64,000 nt of DNA from Scytonema millei VB511283 (GCF_000817735.3 NZ_JTJC03000004.1:434001-498000), one strand, 5' to 3'; positions 24,087 through 33,990 are shown, counted from the first letter of the stretch. Notes: generated from the sequence alone by a model not told the origin. Numbers and translations are program-made.

Positions 24087-25342
24087 ATTCAAAAGCTCTC
24101 AGATACCGCTTATTTGGCACGTATTTGGCGATTATGGCAGTGCTATTAGGTGCGTTTGCAGGAGTGACCTATTGGCTATTTGCTCGCAGTCTCTACTGGG
24201 ATTTAGACCAGCAACTGACGGCGATGGCAAGAATTGCAGCCTTGAGTCTGAGCAAGCAGAAGCATCCTCAAGTCGATTTGAATGATGATATTTGGGAAGA
24301 TTTAGAAATTCGCGGCGTGACATTGGAATGGTTCGATGCTAATGGTAAACCCTTGGCAACACAGGGAAGGCGTAGATCGTCGCTGCCACCCCAAGTGTCT
24401 GACTCGGTGCAGCAAATTGGGCAGTTACGCCAGTTGACGATCGCCGTTCGTAGCCCTGAGATTCAAAGAGCAGGAGAATTGCAGGGATATGTTCGAGTCA
24501 GTAAATCTCTCAGAACGGTGGATGAGCTGCTAGAAAAGTGGCGCTGGCGGTTGAGTCTCGGTTTGCTCACAGAGCTGGGGTTATGTGGACTAGGCGGATA
24601 TTGGCTGACGCGCCAAACGGTGCAACCCATCGAACAAAGTCTGATGCGAGTCAAATGGTTTACTGCCAACGCTTCTCACGAACTGAGAAGTCCGTTGACA
24701 GTGATTAAAAGTAATATCGGTCTAATTTTGAATCATCCAGAGCGAATTCATGCTGCGGACAAGAAAAGAATCGCAGCGATCGCCTGGGCTGCCGATCAAA
24801 TGACAAATCTAATTGAGGATTTACTCTTTCTCGCCCGCTCCGACCAAACTCAACAGATACCCCACTCAGCAAAAGCCCCTTTAGATCTAGAGCCAACATT
24901 AAAAAGTTTAGTCGAGTCCTTTGAACCCCAGGCTCAAGCAAAAGAAATTCTCCTGACATCAGATTTAACTTCAGGATTATATATATTGGGGGACATCGCT
25001 CACATCAATCGATTGTTCTCTAACTTAATTGCCAATGCAATTCAATACACTCCAAAGGGCGGGCAGATCTGGGTGACAGCGCGCACTCAAGGCACGCAGG
25101 TCCAGGTTGACGTGCGAGATACTGGAATTGGCATTGCAACAGAAAATATGGATCGAATTTTCGATCCCTTTTGGCAGGCAGATGAGGCTCGCTCCTATCA
25201 TTCACGCGGCTATGGCTTGGGTTTAGCTATCGCCAAGACAATTACGACGCAGCACTCAGGCAAGATTTTTGTCAACAGCGAACTGGGACAGGGAACGACC
25301 TTTACAGTCGCTTTACCCCTGTCGTTCTCAGTGATGTCTTAG
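24083..25342 (+). CDS. Membrane sensor histidine kinase (RppB/NrsS-like)
   Basis: 419 residues from GTG 24083. Membrane helix 13-35, extracytoplasmic region ~36-155, second helix ~157-176, HisKA with phospho-His199 (NASHELRSPLTVI), and HATPase motifs NLIANAIQYTP, DTGIGI and GLGLAIAK. Partner of the regulator with which it overlaps by 4 nt. Confidence 0.9.
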   Translation: MNSKALRYRLFGTYLAIMAVLLGAFAGVTYWLFARSLYWDLDQQLTAMARIAALSLSKQKHPQVDLNDDIWEDLEIRGVTLEWFDANGKPLATQGRRRSSLPPQVSDSVQQIGQLRQLTIAVRSPEIQRAGELQGYVRVSKSLRTVDELLEKWRWRLSLGLLTELGLCGLGGYWLTRQTVQPIEQSLMRVKWFTANASHELRSPLTVIKSNIGLILNHPERIHAADKKRIAAIAWAADQMTNLIEDLLFLARSDQTQQIPHSAKAPLDLEPTLKSLVESFEPQAQAKEILLTSDLTSGLYILGDIAHINRLFSNLIANAIQYTPKGGQIWVTARTQGTQVQVDVRDTGIGIATENMDRIFDPFWQADEARSYHSRGYGLGLAIAKTITTQHSGKIFVNSELGQGTTFTVALPLSFSVMS

Positions 25343-25361
25343 CGATCGTTTGAGCTAAATC

Positions 25362-27683
25362 CTAAAACTCCGTGCTACGAGCCGCGATCGCCTTTGGTAA
25401 CTCCGGTGGTGTCGTTTTGACCGGAAAGCGAAAGACAGCAACGATCGCTCTCACCGTGAACGCAAACATTGTCAACGCACCGATCGCAAAAATAATATCG
25501 CCTGGAATCCGCAACCATACAGTCCATCGCATCCACGGGCTACTAATCACCTCAGCACTACGAGCATACCAAGTGCCATGTTCGATCGACTGCGCCAATT
25601 GGTAGAAACCGTTGGGAATTAGCCCTAAAACCAGCATTCCAACTAAACCGCCATTAATCGTCCAGAAGCTAAAACGCAAGAGCCGCTCGTTCCAAGCCTG
25701 CTCTGGCACAAATTCCCGCAAGGCAAACAACATCAGCGCTAAAGCTAAACAACCATACACGCCAAACAAAGCAGAATGGGCGTGAATTGGAGTCGTATTC
25801 AGTCCTTGAGAGTAATACAAGACAATCGGCGGGTTAATTAAAAAGCCAAACACTCCCGCACCGACTAAATTCCAGAAACAGGTGGCAATAAAAAAGCGTA
25901 GGGGCCAACGGTAAAACCCTTCGGCTTCCTGAGACAGTTTCAGGGTCTTTAAGACTTCAAAGCCAATCAGTGTCAGGGGTACGACTTCCAGCGCCGAAAA
26001 CACCGCTCCCATCGCGGCAATAAACGACGGCGTACCGGAGAAGTACAAATGGTGCAAAGTGCCGATTACCCCACTGCCCAAGTACAGAATTGTGGTAAGA
26101 TAAGTGGCACGTAATGCCGAAGATTTCTTGAGAAATCCCAGTTCGCTACACAAATAGGCAATTACCACTGTTGCAAACACCTCGAAGAAGCCTTCTACCC
26201 AGAGGTGAATCACCCACCAGCGCCAATACTCTGCAATGCTCAGGGATGTGTGATTAGTGTAGGCTAACCCTACTGAATAGAACAAGGGAATCGTAATCGC
26301 ACTGTAGAGGAAAAAGTGACTTAACCCCGTCGGAGTTTTTTCCTGTTTCAGGGCAGGCTTGAAGGCACGGTACAGCAGCCACAACCAAAAAACCATGCTG
26401 CCAATTAACAGCAGTTGCCAAACTCGCCCTAATTCAATATACTCGTAGCCCTGGTGTCCCCACAGGAAGCTATCTTTTACGTCTAGCACGCCTGTCACGG
26501 CTTGCCAAGTGCCAACGATCGAGCCGACTACCACGATCGCTAATGCTCCCAGCAGCACGGTATTACCCAAGGCTTGATGCTTGGGTTCGTACTGACCGAA
26601 CCGAGGCGCAAAATACAATCCAGCTGCTAACCAACAGGTGGCAATCCAAAATAGAGCGAGTTGCAAATGCCAGGTGCGCGAAGCGGCGTAAGGGAGGAAT
26701 TGCATCAAGGGAATACCGTAAAATCCTTCCCCTTCCACGGCATAGTGCGCGGTAAACATCCCCATTAAAATTTGCACCAGAAACAATGTCATCGCCACGC
26801 CAAAAAATAGCGAGGTTACTTTCTGGCTGGGCGTAGGAATGCGGACGGCTGGACGAGCCGGAACGGGCTGGACTTCATCTGTTTCTTCTTGCGTCAGGTA
26901 GATAAATAGAAACACGCCAATACCGGCAATCAGAACCACCACCGATAGGATCGACCAGGTGATAAACTGTCCTGGGGCTTGATTACCAATCAGGCGATCG
27001 GCAGGCCAATTCGCCGTATAGGAGAAAGGAGCATTGGGGCGATTGGCAGAAGCTGCCCAAGCAGTCCAGGCAAAGAAGCCAGTGACATTGTGAATTTGAG
27101 TATCGTCTTTGAACCAGCCATCAGGAATAGAGTGAACGGCAGAACCATGCGCTAAAAGTGGCTGATAATCTTGAAAAACTTGTTTTAAGCCTTGAGTTTG
27201 AGCATCCGTCAGGAGCAGCGTGCGGGTTTGGGGATCGTAGCGGTTAGTCTTGAACTGCTCGCTTACCCTTGCTTCCAAGCTGGCTCTTTCGGGAGCGGGT
27301 AAAGCCTCCAAGTCTGCTTGAGAAAAATCTGGTTGACCGTTATAGAGGACACCAGCAGTGCTTAATCCCCAGCGATGCAGCACGTCAGCCGTCCAATCGG
27401 GCGCGAGATAGCTGCCATGTCCCCAAATACTGCCAATGTGTTGCCCGCCGCGTGCCAGATAGATTTCTTGTCCCGCTTGTATCTCGGCTCGCGTCAGGAT
27501 AATTTCTTGTTGCGGGGATTGCAGCACATCGGGGACGGGTGGGGCATTTTTCCAGATCGCTGCTCCGGCAGCTAGCAAGGTTGTAAAGGCAATGATGCAG
27601 ATGAGTACTAACCAGGCAGGTAGGCTGAGCGATCGCCCTCCAGTTGTGGCGCGATCGCCACTCACTGCTATAGAATCAGTCAT
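25362..27683 (-). CDS. norB: Quinol-dependent nitric oxide reductase (qNor), NorB/NorZ type
   Basis: 773 residues from ATG 27683, which follows GGAGG at 7 nt; an upstream start at 27773 is open but lacks a site. N-terminal helix, periplasmic domain (~55-270, GGQHIGSIWGHGSYLAPDWT) as in single-subunit qNor, then about 12 helices of a heme-copper-oxidase core: FTAHYAVEGEGFYG, WIATCWLAAGLYFAP, HLWVEGFFEVFATV (heme and FeB His/Glu), TIHAHSALFGVYG-like PIHAHSALFG. It reduces 2 NO to N2O with quinol and serves NO detoxification or respiration. It converges with the kinase gene, 20 bp apart. Confidence 0.95.
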   Translation of the reverse strand: MTDSIAVSGDRATTGGRSLSLPAWLVLICIIAFTTLLAAGAAIWKNAPPVPDVLQSPQQEIILTRAEIQAGQEIYLARGGQHIGSIWGHGSYLAPDWTADVLHRWGLSTAGVLYNGQPDFSQADLEALPAPERASLEARVSEQFKTNRYDPQTRTLLLTDAQTQGLKQVFQDYQPLLAHGSAVHSIPDGWFKDDTQIHNVTGFFAWTAWAASANRPNAPFSYTANWPADRLIGNQAPGQFITWSILSVVVLIAGIGVFLFIYLTQEETDEVQPVPARPAVRIPTPSQKVTSLFFGVAMTLFLVQILMGMFTAHYAVEGEGFYGIPLMQFLPYAASRTWHLQLALFWIATCWLAAGLYFAPRFGQYEPKHQALGNTVLLGALAIVVVGSIVGTWQAVTGVLDVKDSFLWGHQGYEYIELGRVWQLLLIGSMVFWLWLLYRAFKPALKQEKTPTGLSHFFLYSAITIPLFYSVGLAYTNHTSLSIAEYWRWWVIHLWVEGFFEVFATVVIAYLCSELGFLKKSSALRATYLTTILYLGSGVIGTLHHLYFSGTPSFIAAMGAVFSALEVVPLTLIGFEVLKTLKLSQEAEGFYRWPLRFFIATCFWNLVGAGVFGFLINPPIVLYYSQGLNTTPIHAHSALFGVYGCLALALMLFALREFVPEQAWNERLLRFSFWTINGGLVGMLVLGLIPNGFYQLAQSIEHGTWYARSAEVISSPWMRWTVWLRIPGDIIFAIGALTMFAFTVRAIVAVFRFPVKTTPPELPKAIAARSTEF

Positions 27684-27926
27684 TGCCGCACCTCCAAATA
27701 CAAATAGAAGAACGCCGATTGCAAATCGAATCGTGCCAGTCGAACTCAGTTCAACCCACATTCGCACTCGCAACCTTCATCTCGGTCGTACTTTGAGTTT
27801 GACAAACCTGCTCGATGGCATCTCTGAGCTAGCTCATAGTTCGATCCTTCACATAGTTATATACAAAAAACAGCGATCGAGTTGATGTAAAAATTGCCAT
27901 TGATGTTATTTTTATGACACATAACT

Positions 27927-28088
27927 GTGTATTGCTTGAAACTTAAAAAAAAGCAAAAAAATTTAGTAACTAGAAGCGATCGCCCAATTGCTAAAACAGG
28001 AGTAGAGCGGGCAATTGAAACTGATGAAGCAACAGCGATCGCCTGGATGAACCAGCGACTTGAAATCTTGGGAGTAAAACTAACATGA
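27927..28088 (+). pseudogene. Possible gene fragment upstream of the MNT gene
   Basis: A 53-codon frame from GTG 27927 ends with TGVERAIETDEATAIAWMNQ and RLEILGVKLT; its TGA overlaps the ATG of the next gene (ATGA). The C-terminal 30 residues look protein-like, the N-terminus (KLKKKQKN) does not. It may be a truncated gene or the tail of a small ORF. Weak call. Confidence 0.3.
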
Positions 28089-28417
28089 CCATCACTGCAA
28101 TAGAACTGCCGATGGAGAAAATTCGAGACTTTTGCGAACAATGGCAGGTAGCAGAATTAGCCCTATTTGGTTCCGTTCTCCGAGATGATTTCCGCCCCGA
28201 CAGCGACATTGATATTTTGATCGCTTTTTCTCCAACCGCAAAACGTGGGTTAACCGAAACCATGCAAATGCGCGATCAACTCCAAGGAATTTTTAATCGA
28301 AAAGTAGACTTAATCGTTAAAGCGGCGATCGAGCGCAGTGAAAATTGGTTGAGACGTAAAAACATTTTAGAATCAGCACAAACTATCTATGTCGCGCGAT
28401 CGAGAATCTCTCATTGA
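28085..28417 (+). CDS. MNT-domain nucleotidyltransferase (MntA-like antitoxin)
   Basis: 110 residues with the minimal nucleotidyltransferase signature FGSVLRDDFRPDSDIDILI (GSx10DxD, metal Asp pair). In this family the protein AMPylates and so neutralises the partner HEPN toxin. The reading frame overlaps the HEPN gene by 29 nt, and ATGA-type coupling is seen at its own start. Confidence 0.88.
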   Translation: MTITAIELPMEKIRDFCEQWQVAELALFGSVLRDDFRPDSDIDILIAFSPTAKRGLTETMQMRDQLQGIFNRKVDLIVKAAIERSENWLRRKNILESAQTIYVARSRISH

Positions 28418-28715
28418 CATCGCCAACGCCATCAGACGCATTTTGCGCTATACAGATAGCGTCGGTCGAGCCGAACTAGAAACTAATGATGAAAAGTTGT
28501 CTGCAATACTCTATCAAATTACGATTATCGGCGAAGCAACCAAACGACTATCTCAGCCATTTCGTCAGCAACATCCAGAAATTCCTTGGCGAGAAATGGC
28601 GGGAATGCGAGATTTCATTGTCCACAAATACGATCAGCTTGATTTTGAGGTTGTATGGGATGTAGTTCAAAATAAACTTTCAGAACTTTTAAGCTCGATT
28701 GAGGTTTTGTTATAA
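28389..28715 (+). CDS. HEPN-domain (DUF86, HepT-like) ribonuclease toxin
   Basis: 108 residues. DUF86/HepT: helix 1-20, IIGEATKRLS, and the catalytic Rx4-6H motif RDFIVHKY (Arg-x4-His) with the following Tyr used for AMPylation in characterised pairs. Paired with the MNT gene upstream. It is a fourth toxin-antitoxin type in the window. Confidence 0.88.
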   Translation: MSRDRESLIDIANAIRRILRYTDSVGRAELETNDEKLSAILYQITIIGEATKRLSQPFRQQHPEIPWREMAGMRDFIVHKYDQLDFEVVWDVVQNKLSELLSSIEVLL

Positions 28716-28772
28716 GGTTATTAATCCAATCTTGGAGCCGAAAAAGCGAAAGTTGTCTTCTCCTAAACCTCT

Positions 28773-31352
28773 CTACATCAAATTGAGCGGATCGACATCG
28801 ATGGTCAAACTCACATTATGAGGACAAAGCGATCGCACCTGCTGCCAATCGGGTAATACTGGTTGCAAATCTGGGGCAATTTTGAGCAGAATTTGCCAAC
28901 GGTAACGATTAGCTACCCGCAAGATATTCGCTGGCGCTGGTCCCAAAATTTCCCATCCAGGCGTAATGTAATTATTGAAATAGGATGCGATCGCTTGCGC
29001 TGTATTTTCTACCGCACTTGCCTCAACACTACTCAAACGCAACAAAATCAATCGTCCGTGAGGCGGATAATTCAACGCCACCCGCTGTTGCAACTCCGCT
29101 TCTACAAACCTTTCATATTCATGCTGCTGTACGGCTTGAATCACCGGATGATCGGGAGTGTAGGTTTGTAAAATCACTCTACCAGGATCGTCACCCCGTC
29201 CTGCCCTTCCCGCTACCTGAGTTAAAGTTTGAAATGCCCGTTCTGCGGCTCTGTAATCGGGTAAATGCAATAATCCATCCGCCGCTACCACACCAATCAA
29301 AGTAACTTGGGGCAGATCTAACCCTTTCGTCAGCATTTGCGTCCCAATTAATAAATCTGCCTCCCTGTTGGCAAACTGAGTTAACAGCGTCCGGTGCGCC
29401 CCTTTAGTCCGAGTTGTATCGCTATCAAACCGAATAAATCGCAATTGGGGAAACAATCGCGTAATTTCCTGCGCTACCCGCTGCGTCCCGCTACCAAAAA
29501 ATTTCAAATAAGGGGAACCGCATTCGGGACAATTACGAGGATGAGATTGACTGTAATTGCAGTAATGACACCGCAACAACTGCGGTGCACCCTCTTCTAC
29601 ATGGTGATAGGACAACGACACATCGCAAGCAGGACACTCCAGCACGTAACCGCAACTGCGACACGAAACAAACGTACTGTGTCCCCGCCGATGGATAAAT
29701 AAAATTCCCTGCTGTCCCCGTGCTTGCAACTGCTGCAAAGCCTCCGACAGAGAACGGCTGAAAATCGAGCGATTGCCCTCCTGAATCTCCTGACGCATAT
29801 CTACCACTTCTACAGGTGGTAAGGGGCGGGATTGGATGCGTTCTGGTAAGGAGAGGTAATGTGTTGGTTGATGGTTGATGGTTGACGGTTGACGGTTGAT
29901 GGTTGACGGTTGATGGTTGACGGTTGTTGGTAATTCCTCCGACTCCCGACTCCCGACTCCCGACTCCCGTTTTCTGACACTTATCCAACTTTCCAACGAG
30001 GGGGTTGCAGAACCTAATACTAAGGGACAGTTTTCTAATTCAGCGCGCCACTGGGCGACGGTACGGGCGTGGTAGGTGGGAATGGGGGAATCTTGCTTAA
30101 AGCTGCTGTCGTGTTCCTCGTCTAAAATAATTAAGCCAAGACGGGGTAAGGGGGCAAAAATAGCAGAACGAGTACCAATAACAACTTGGGGTTCTCCTAA
30201 GAGCATTTGTCGCCAGGTATCGTATCTTTCTCCATCTGAGAGGGCGCTATGGTAGACGCATACTTTGCTACCGAAGCGAGCGCGAAAACGATCGGTAAGT
30301 TGGGGAGTTAGACCGATTTCTGGTACTAAAACTAGAGCCGATTTACCTTGACTTAATATGGGCGCGATCGCCTGTAGATAAACTTCAGTTTTACCCGATC
30401 CCGTCACCCCATGCAATAAGACGCGATCGCATCCTTCTAGTTGAGTAATTGCCTCTACTGCTTGTAACTGAGCTGCTGTCAGTGTTTTTGGCGCGTCTGC
30501 TGCTTGCAACACTCCTTGTTCTTGCCGCAGCATTTCCCGTTCTTCAATGACAACATAGCCCTTCTGTTCTAATGTTTTGAGGGTACTAGGACTAGCGTTA
30601 CACAGTCGTAACAGTTCGCTCAACCAAATATCGCCGCCCTGCCGTCGCAACACGTCTAAAATTTCCTGTTGTCGAGACGTAAGATCTCGTTCTAACCCGG
30701 TACTTACCAATGTCACCGCTTTTTGCAACTTGGGGCGTGTCAGGCGGGGTGGTTCTAGATAACTTTCTACCAACGACAGGCGCAACAATTCTCGCACGCC
30801 CCGATAGGCATTCCTGACTTGTCTTTGCAGGTAAACAAAGCTGTAGTCCTTATTCGGTTGAGCTTGCAGCAGTGCCAAAATTTCTTTCGCCGCCGGAGTG
30901 CAGAACGCATCAACACCAGGTTTGATTTCCCCAATTAGTTTAATCCGACGCTGCGATCGCCCTAACAATCCAGGGGGCAAAGCAACGCGAATTGCTGCAA
31001 TCAAGGGAGTGTAGTAGTATGCTGCCACTCGATTGAGTAGTTCCCAATAAGCAGGTGGGAAAAAGCCGCGACTCACCACATCCTCAACAGCTCGAATTTT
31101 GTCTGGGGATAGATCGACAGGAGGCTGCTCTACAAATCGTAAGGCGATCGCTCCAACTTGATTTGCTCCAAACGGCACGCTCAGAATATCTCCCGGCTGC
31201 ACCGTCAATTGAGCTGGCAACTTATAGGTATATATCTCCTGCGTTCCCGGACAATCTACCAAAACTTCCAGCCAACGCTGGTTCGTTTGCGATTGGTAGT
31301 ATCCTTGTAGTTCAGCTACCACAGATCTGCCTGTTAAATTTACCCCGACCAT
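28773..31352 (-). CDS. priA: Primosomal protein N' (replication restart helicase PriA)
   Basis: 859 residues. N-terminal 3'-DNA-binding domain, then helicase motifs GVTGSGKTEVYL (Walker A), IILDEEHDSSFKQD (DEAH-type), GSATPSLESW, the zinc-binding Cys pairs (CRSCGYVLECPACD, CHYCNYSQ, CPECGSPY) and TQVAGRAGRG. It reloads the replisome at stalled forks. Residues about 461-498 (SGVGSRESEELPTTVN then NHQPSTINRQPST) are translated heptamer repeats inserted after motif III, in frame. Length is otherwise normal. Confidence 0.95.
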   Translation of the reverse strand: MVGVNLTGRSVVAELQGYYQSQTNQRWLEVLVDCPGTQEIYTYKLPAQLTVQPGDILSVPFGANQVGAIALRFVEQPPVDLSPDKIRAVEDVVSRGFFPPAYWELLNRVAAYYYTPLIAAIRVALPPGLLGRSQRRIKLIGEIKPGVDAFCTPAAKEILALLQAQPNKDYSFVYLQRQVRNAYRGVRELLRLSLVESYLEPPRLTRPKLQKAVTLVSTGLERDLTSRQQEILDVLRRQGGDIWLSELLRLCNASPSTLKTLEQKGYVVIEEREMLRQEQGVLQAADAPKTLTAAQLQAVEAITQLEGCDRVLLHGVTGSGKTEVYLQAIAPILSQGKSALVLVPEIGLTPQLTDRFRARFGSKVCVYHSALSDGERYDTWRQMLLGEPQVVIGTRSAIFAPLPRLGLIILDEEHDSSFKQDSPIPTYHARTVAQWRAELENCPLVLGSATPSLESWISVRKRESGVGSRESEELPTTVNHQPSTINRQPSTINHQPTHYLSLPERIQSRPLPPVEVVDMRQEIQEGNRSIFSRSLSEALQQLQARGQQGILFIHRRGHSTFVSCRSCGYVLECPACDVSLSYHHVEEGAPQLLRCHYCNYSQSHPRNCPECGSPYLKFFGSGTQRVAQEITRLFPQLRFIRFDSDTTRTKGAHRTLLTQFANREADLLIGTQMLTKGLDLPQVTLIGVVAADGLLHLPDYRAAERAFQTLTQVAGRAGRGDDPGRVILQTYTPDHPVIQAVQQHEYERFVEAELQQRVALNYPPHGRLILLRLSSVEASAVENTAQAIASYFNNYITPGWEILGPAPANILRVANRYRWQILLKIAPDLQPVLPDWQQVRSLCPHNVSLTIDVDPLNLM
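29859..29970. repeat. Heptamer repeat block inside priA
   Basis: GGTTGAT/GGTTGAC heptamers (about eight) and four ACTCCCG heptamers. Same families as in gaps at 17.3, 20.8, 31.4, 39.8, 40.6, 47.3 and 56.2 kb. The block keeps the reading frame and adds roughly 38 residues to PriA. Confidence 0.85.
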
Positions 31353-32072
31353 ACCTAAATTAGCCTACTCCTACAATTACCCTTGGCGCGACCTGTGGTA
31401 ATCCATATTACAATTTGCCTTCTGAATTCGCAATGAAGGAAGCAGTTGTCAGTTATCAGTTATCAGTGGGTATGGTGTGTGTGACTTCTCTCCCCCAGCC
31501 TCTCCAGCTCTCTTCTAACTTCTGGCTTCTGAATTCTAATAAGTATTTTCTCCCTATTGATAGAGATTTAAATAGTTAATTCTATGCCATCCTAATTTTT
31601 AGGAACAAATACTTTAAGAAAATTTAATTAATTAGGTTGACATATGTGTATAATTAGTAAATTCTATTACTAGCCTAGCATACATTTAGGAATACTAAAC
31701 ATCCTATTGGCTTGGTATACATCATAACTTTCGGAAGAACTATTTGTTTTTCTGAAATACACACCGAACTTTAACAAAAACTTAATAAGTTTGCCATAGA
31801 AAAACAGGAAATCTCTTACTATTTACATTGCATTTCAAACGATAATTAGCCTACGATAAGCATGGTTGGAAAATTTAATAAAACTCCCGCTCTCAATTTA
31901 CAGCGTTTATTGCCGAGTGGATTTGGTGATAAAAAATACGAATTTGAAAGGTTTTCAAGTCGAAAAAAACTGATAATAAGCTTCTAATAAGAAGATAATT
32001 ACCCAGACAAGTTTCAAGCCTGAAACTTAATTAAAAATTAAGTAGTCTCCCATCTACCTTGTGCCAGTGTTT
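31353..32072. other. 720-bp gap between priA and the sigma factor gene
   Basis: Starts with a CAGTTAT heptamer run (31440-31470) and polypyrimidine repeats, then ~450 bp of AT-rich sequence without open frame. It must carry the promoters of priA (divergent) and of the sigma factor gene; no site stands out clearly. Confidence 0.6.
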
Positions 32073-33275
32073 ATGTACGAAAGAAAGCAGCCGTACCAAC
32101 ACGATCGCTTCCCTACCCCGGAATTCAATAGCGATATAGAAATTGCCGAAATAGAGGTAATTACCGCTTTGAATCGAGAAGTCGAATCGGAACCAGAGCA
32201 GCTACCCGAGCTAACAACACCCAATATAGAAGAAACAGCGATCGCCTTGACAGAAGGATGGGAGGCAGACGAGCGAGACTTTGATGGGATTGGAGCAGCA
32301 AGAGCTTCGGAGTATCAAAAAACTCAGTTTGACGATGCAGTGGGAGCGTTTTTTAAAGAAATGGCGCGTTATCCCTTGCTGAAAGCAGAAGAAGAAGTAG
32401 AATTGGCGCGTCGAGTCCGGTTTTTAGTTGAAGTTGAAGAAATTCAAAAAGGACTACAAAAGCAACTCAAACGTCAACCAAACCGCGAAGAATTGATAGC
32501 ACAGTTAGGAATTTCAGAAAAACAATTAGAACACCACCTGTATTTGGGACGAGTGGCAAAGCGGAAAATGATCCGTTCTAATTTACGCTTGGTAGTTTCC
32601 ATCGCCAAACGCTATTTGAATCGCGGTTTGCCATTTCTAGATCTGATTCAAGAAGGCGCAATGGGACTCAATCGCGCCACAGAAAAATTCGATCCCGACA
32701 AGGGATATAAGTTTTCTACCTATGCCTATTGGTGGATTCGTCAAGCAATTACGCGGGCGATCGCTAATGATGCTAGAACAATTCGGTTACCAATTCACAT
32801 TGTTGAAAAATTAAATAAACTTAAAAAATATCAACGCGAGCTGAAGCAAAAACTTCAACGCAATCCCTCAGAAATTGAATTAGCCGCAGCATTAGAAGTT
32901 CCGCCAGAACAATTACGTCAATTACAACAGTTACGGCGCAAGGCTTTATCTCTGAATCATCGAGTCGGGAAAGAGGAAGATACAGAATTAGTCGATCTCC
33001 TAGAAGACAACGACGCTCAATCCCCCGAACAACAGATGAGCGAAACCATGATGAGACAGGAAATTTGGGATGTTTTAGGCGATGTTCTTACTCCCAGGGA
33101 AAAAGACGTAATTTCTCTGCGTTACGGTTTGACGACAAGCGAACCTTGTACTTTGGAGGAAGTCGGTTGTTTGTTCAATCTCTCTCGCGAGAGAGTCAGA
33201 CAAATCCAAAGTAAAGCCATGCGGAAGTTGCGTCGTCCTCATATTGCCAAACGCTTGAAAGGGTGGCTGTTGTAA
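32073..33275 (+). CDS. Group 2 sigma-70 family RNA polymerase sigma factor
   Basis: 400 residues from ATG 32073 (GTG 32061 also in frame, no clear site for either). Residues ~1-85 are a non-conserved acidic leader. Region 1.2 AVGAFFKEMARYPLLKAEEE, regions 2.1-2.4 with [18 protein letters not shown], region 3 and region 4 ([33 protein letters not shown]) are complete. No group 1 spacer. Cyanobacterial group 2 factors drive stress and circadian promoters; which of SigB-SigE this is cannot be fixed here. Confidence 0.9.
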   Translation: MYERKQPYQHDRFPTPEFNSDIEIAEIEVITALNREVESEPEQLPELTTPNIEETAIALTEGWEADERDFDGIGAARASEYQKTQFDDAVGAFFKEMARYPLLKAEEEVELARRVRFLVEVEEIQKGLQKQLKRQPNREELIAQLGISEKQLEHHLYLGRVAKRKMIRSNLRLVVSIAKRYLNRGLPFLDLIQEGAMGLNRATEKFDPDKGYKFSTYAYWWIRQAITRAIANDARTIRLPIHIVEKLNKLKKYQRELKQKLQRNPSEIELAAALEVPPEQLRQLQQLRRKALSLNHRVGKEEDTELVDLLEDNDAQSPEQQMSETMMRQEIWDVLGDVLTPREKDVISLRYGLTTSEPCTLEEVGCLFNLSRERVRQIQSKAMRKLRRPHIAKRLKGWLL

Positions 33276-33280
33276 TTTTG

Positions 33281-33417
33281 GTCGCGCCAAGACGCAAAGG
33301 CGCAAAGCGTTACTGATGAATGGTAACTTTTTGCTAGGCATTATACAAAAAAGATATTTTCTTTTAAGACTCGATTACTCTCAAGAAACTCTTCATTCCT
33401 TTGCGTCTTGGCACGAC
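33281..33417. mobile_element. Putative MITE: 137 bp with 20-bp inverted ends
   Basis: Left end GTCGCGCCAAGACGCAAAGG, right end its reverse complement with one mismatch. The ~97-bp centre is AT-rich. Half-copies of the end sequence also occur near 3500-3556 and 9823-9858. It sits between the sigma factor stop and the GNAT start. Confidence 0.65.
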
Positions 33418-33435
33418 ACTATCTTAAAATGCCTG

Positions 33436-33930
33436 ATGGACTCTAAATTTCTTTTGCGTCCGGCTCAAAGCGCCGATACAGATGCAATTTTCGACCTAAT
33501 TAAAGCTCTGGCGGAGTATGAAAAATTATCTCATGCAGTCATTGGTAGTGTTGAGGCATTGCAAGAGCATCTATTCGGTTCTCGTCCTTATATAGAGGCG
33601 ATTGTAGCTGAATGTGACGAGAAAGCTGTAGGATTTGCACTGTATTTCTACAATTACTCTACCTTTCTCACAAAGCCAGGAATTTATTTAGAAGATTTAT
33701 TTGTCTTGCCAGAGTATCGCCGCCAGGGGATCGGTAAGGCAATATTCAAATATTTGGCAAAGTTAGCAGTCGAAAAAGATTGCGGTAGATTGGAATGGAG
33801 CGTACTAGATTGGAACGAACCCGCGATCGCTTTTTATCAACAGATGGGCGCTAAGATTTTGCCAGATTGGCGAATTTGTCGCCTCACCGATACAGCTTTG
33901 ACAGAGTTAGCCAGCGATCCCCGCTTGTAG
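33436..33930 (+). CDS. GNAT acetyltransferase, diamine/spermidine N-acetyltransferase-like
   Basis: 164 residues from ATG 33436; the frame extends upstream to 33316 but through a MITE-like repeat, so I exclude it. GNAT motif A LEDLFVLPEYRRQGIGKAIF and motif B LDWNEPAIAFYQQMGAK. The YLEDLFV and WNEPAIxFY pattern is that of SAT-type diamine acetyltransferases. Substrate unproven. Confidence 0.87.
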   Translation: MDSKFLLRPAQSADTDAIFDLIKALAEYEKLSHAVIGSVEALQEHLFGSRPYIEAIVAECDEKAVGFALYFYNYSTFLTKPGIYLEDLFVLPEYRRQGIGKAIFKYLAKLAVEKDCGRLEWSVLDWNEPAIAFYQQMGAKILPDWRICRLTDTALTELASDPRL

Positions 33931-33941
33931 TTACCATTTCT

Positions 33942-33971
33942 GTAGGGTGCGTTATACGTAACCCACCCTAC
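33942..33971. repeat. GTAGGGTG-type inverted repeat
   Basis: GTAGGGTGCG...CCCACCCTAC, an imperfect 30-bp hairpin between the GNAT and kinase genes; related to the hairpin at 22862-22884. May act as the GNAT terminator. Confidence 0.6.
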
Positions 33972-33990
33972 AAATTCTAAATTACGAAAT

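Noticed and set aside
29533-29988. Minus-strand ORF of 151 codons inside priA
   Set aside because: Shadow frame through the heptamer block and the zinc-finger part of priA.
31352-31361. Another ATACCTAAA word at the priA start
   Set aside because: Single unit, no partner 20 bp away on either side.
33316-33435. N-terminal extension of the GNAT at 33436
   Set aside because: Encoded by the MITE-like element; the GNAT fold begins at MDSKFLL.
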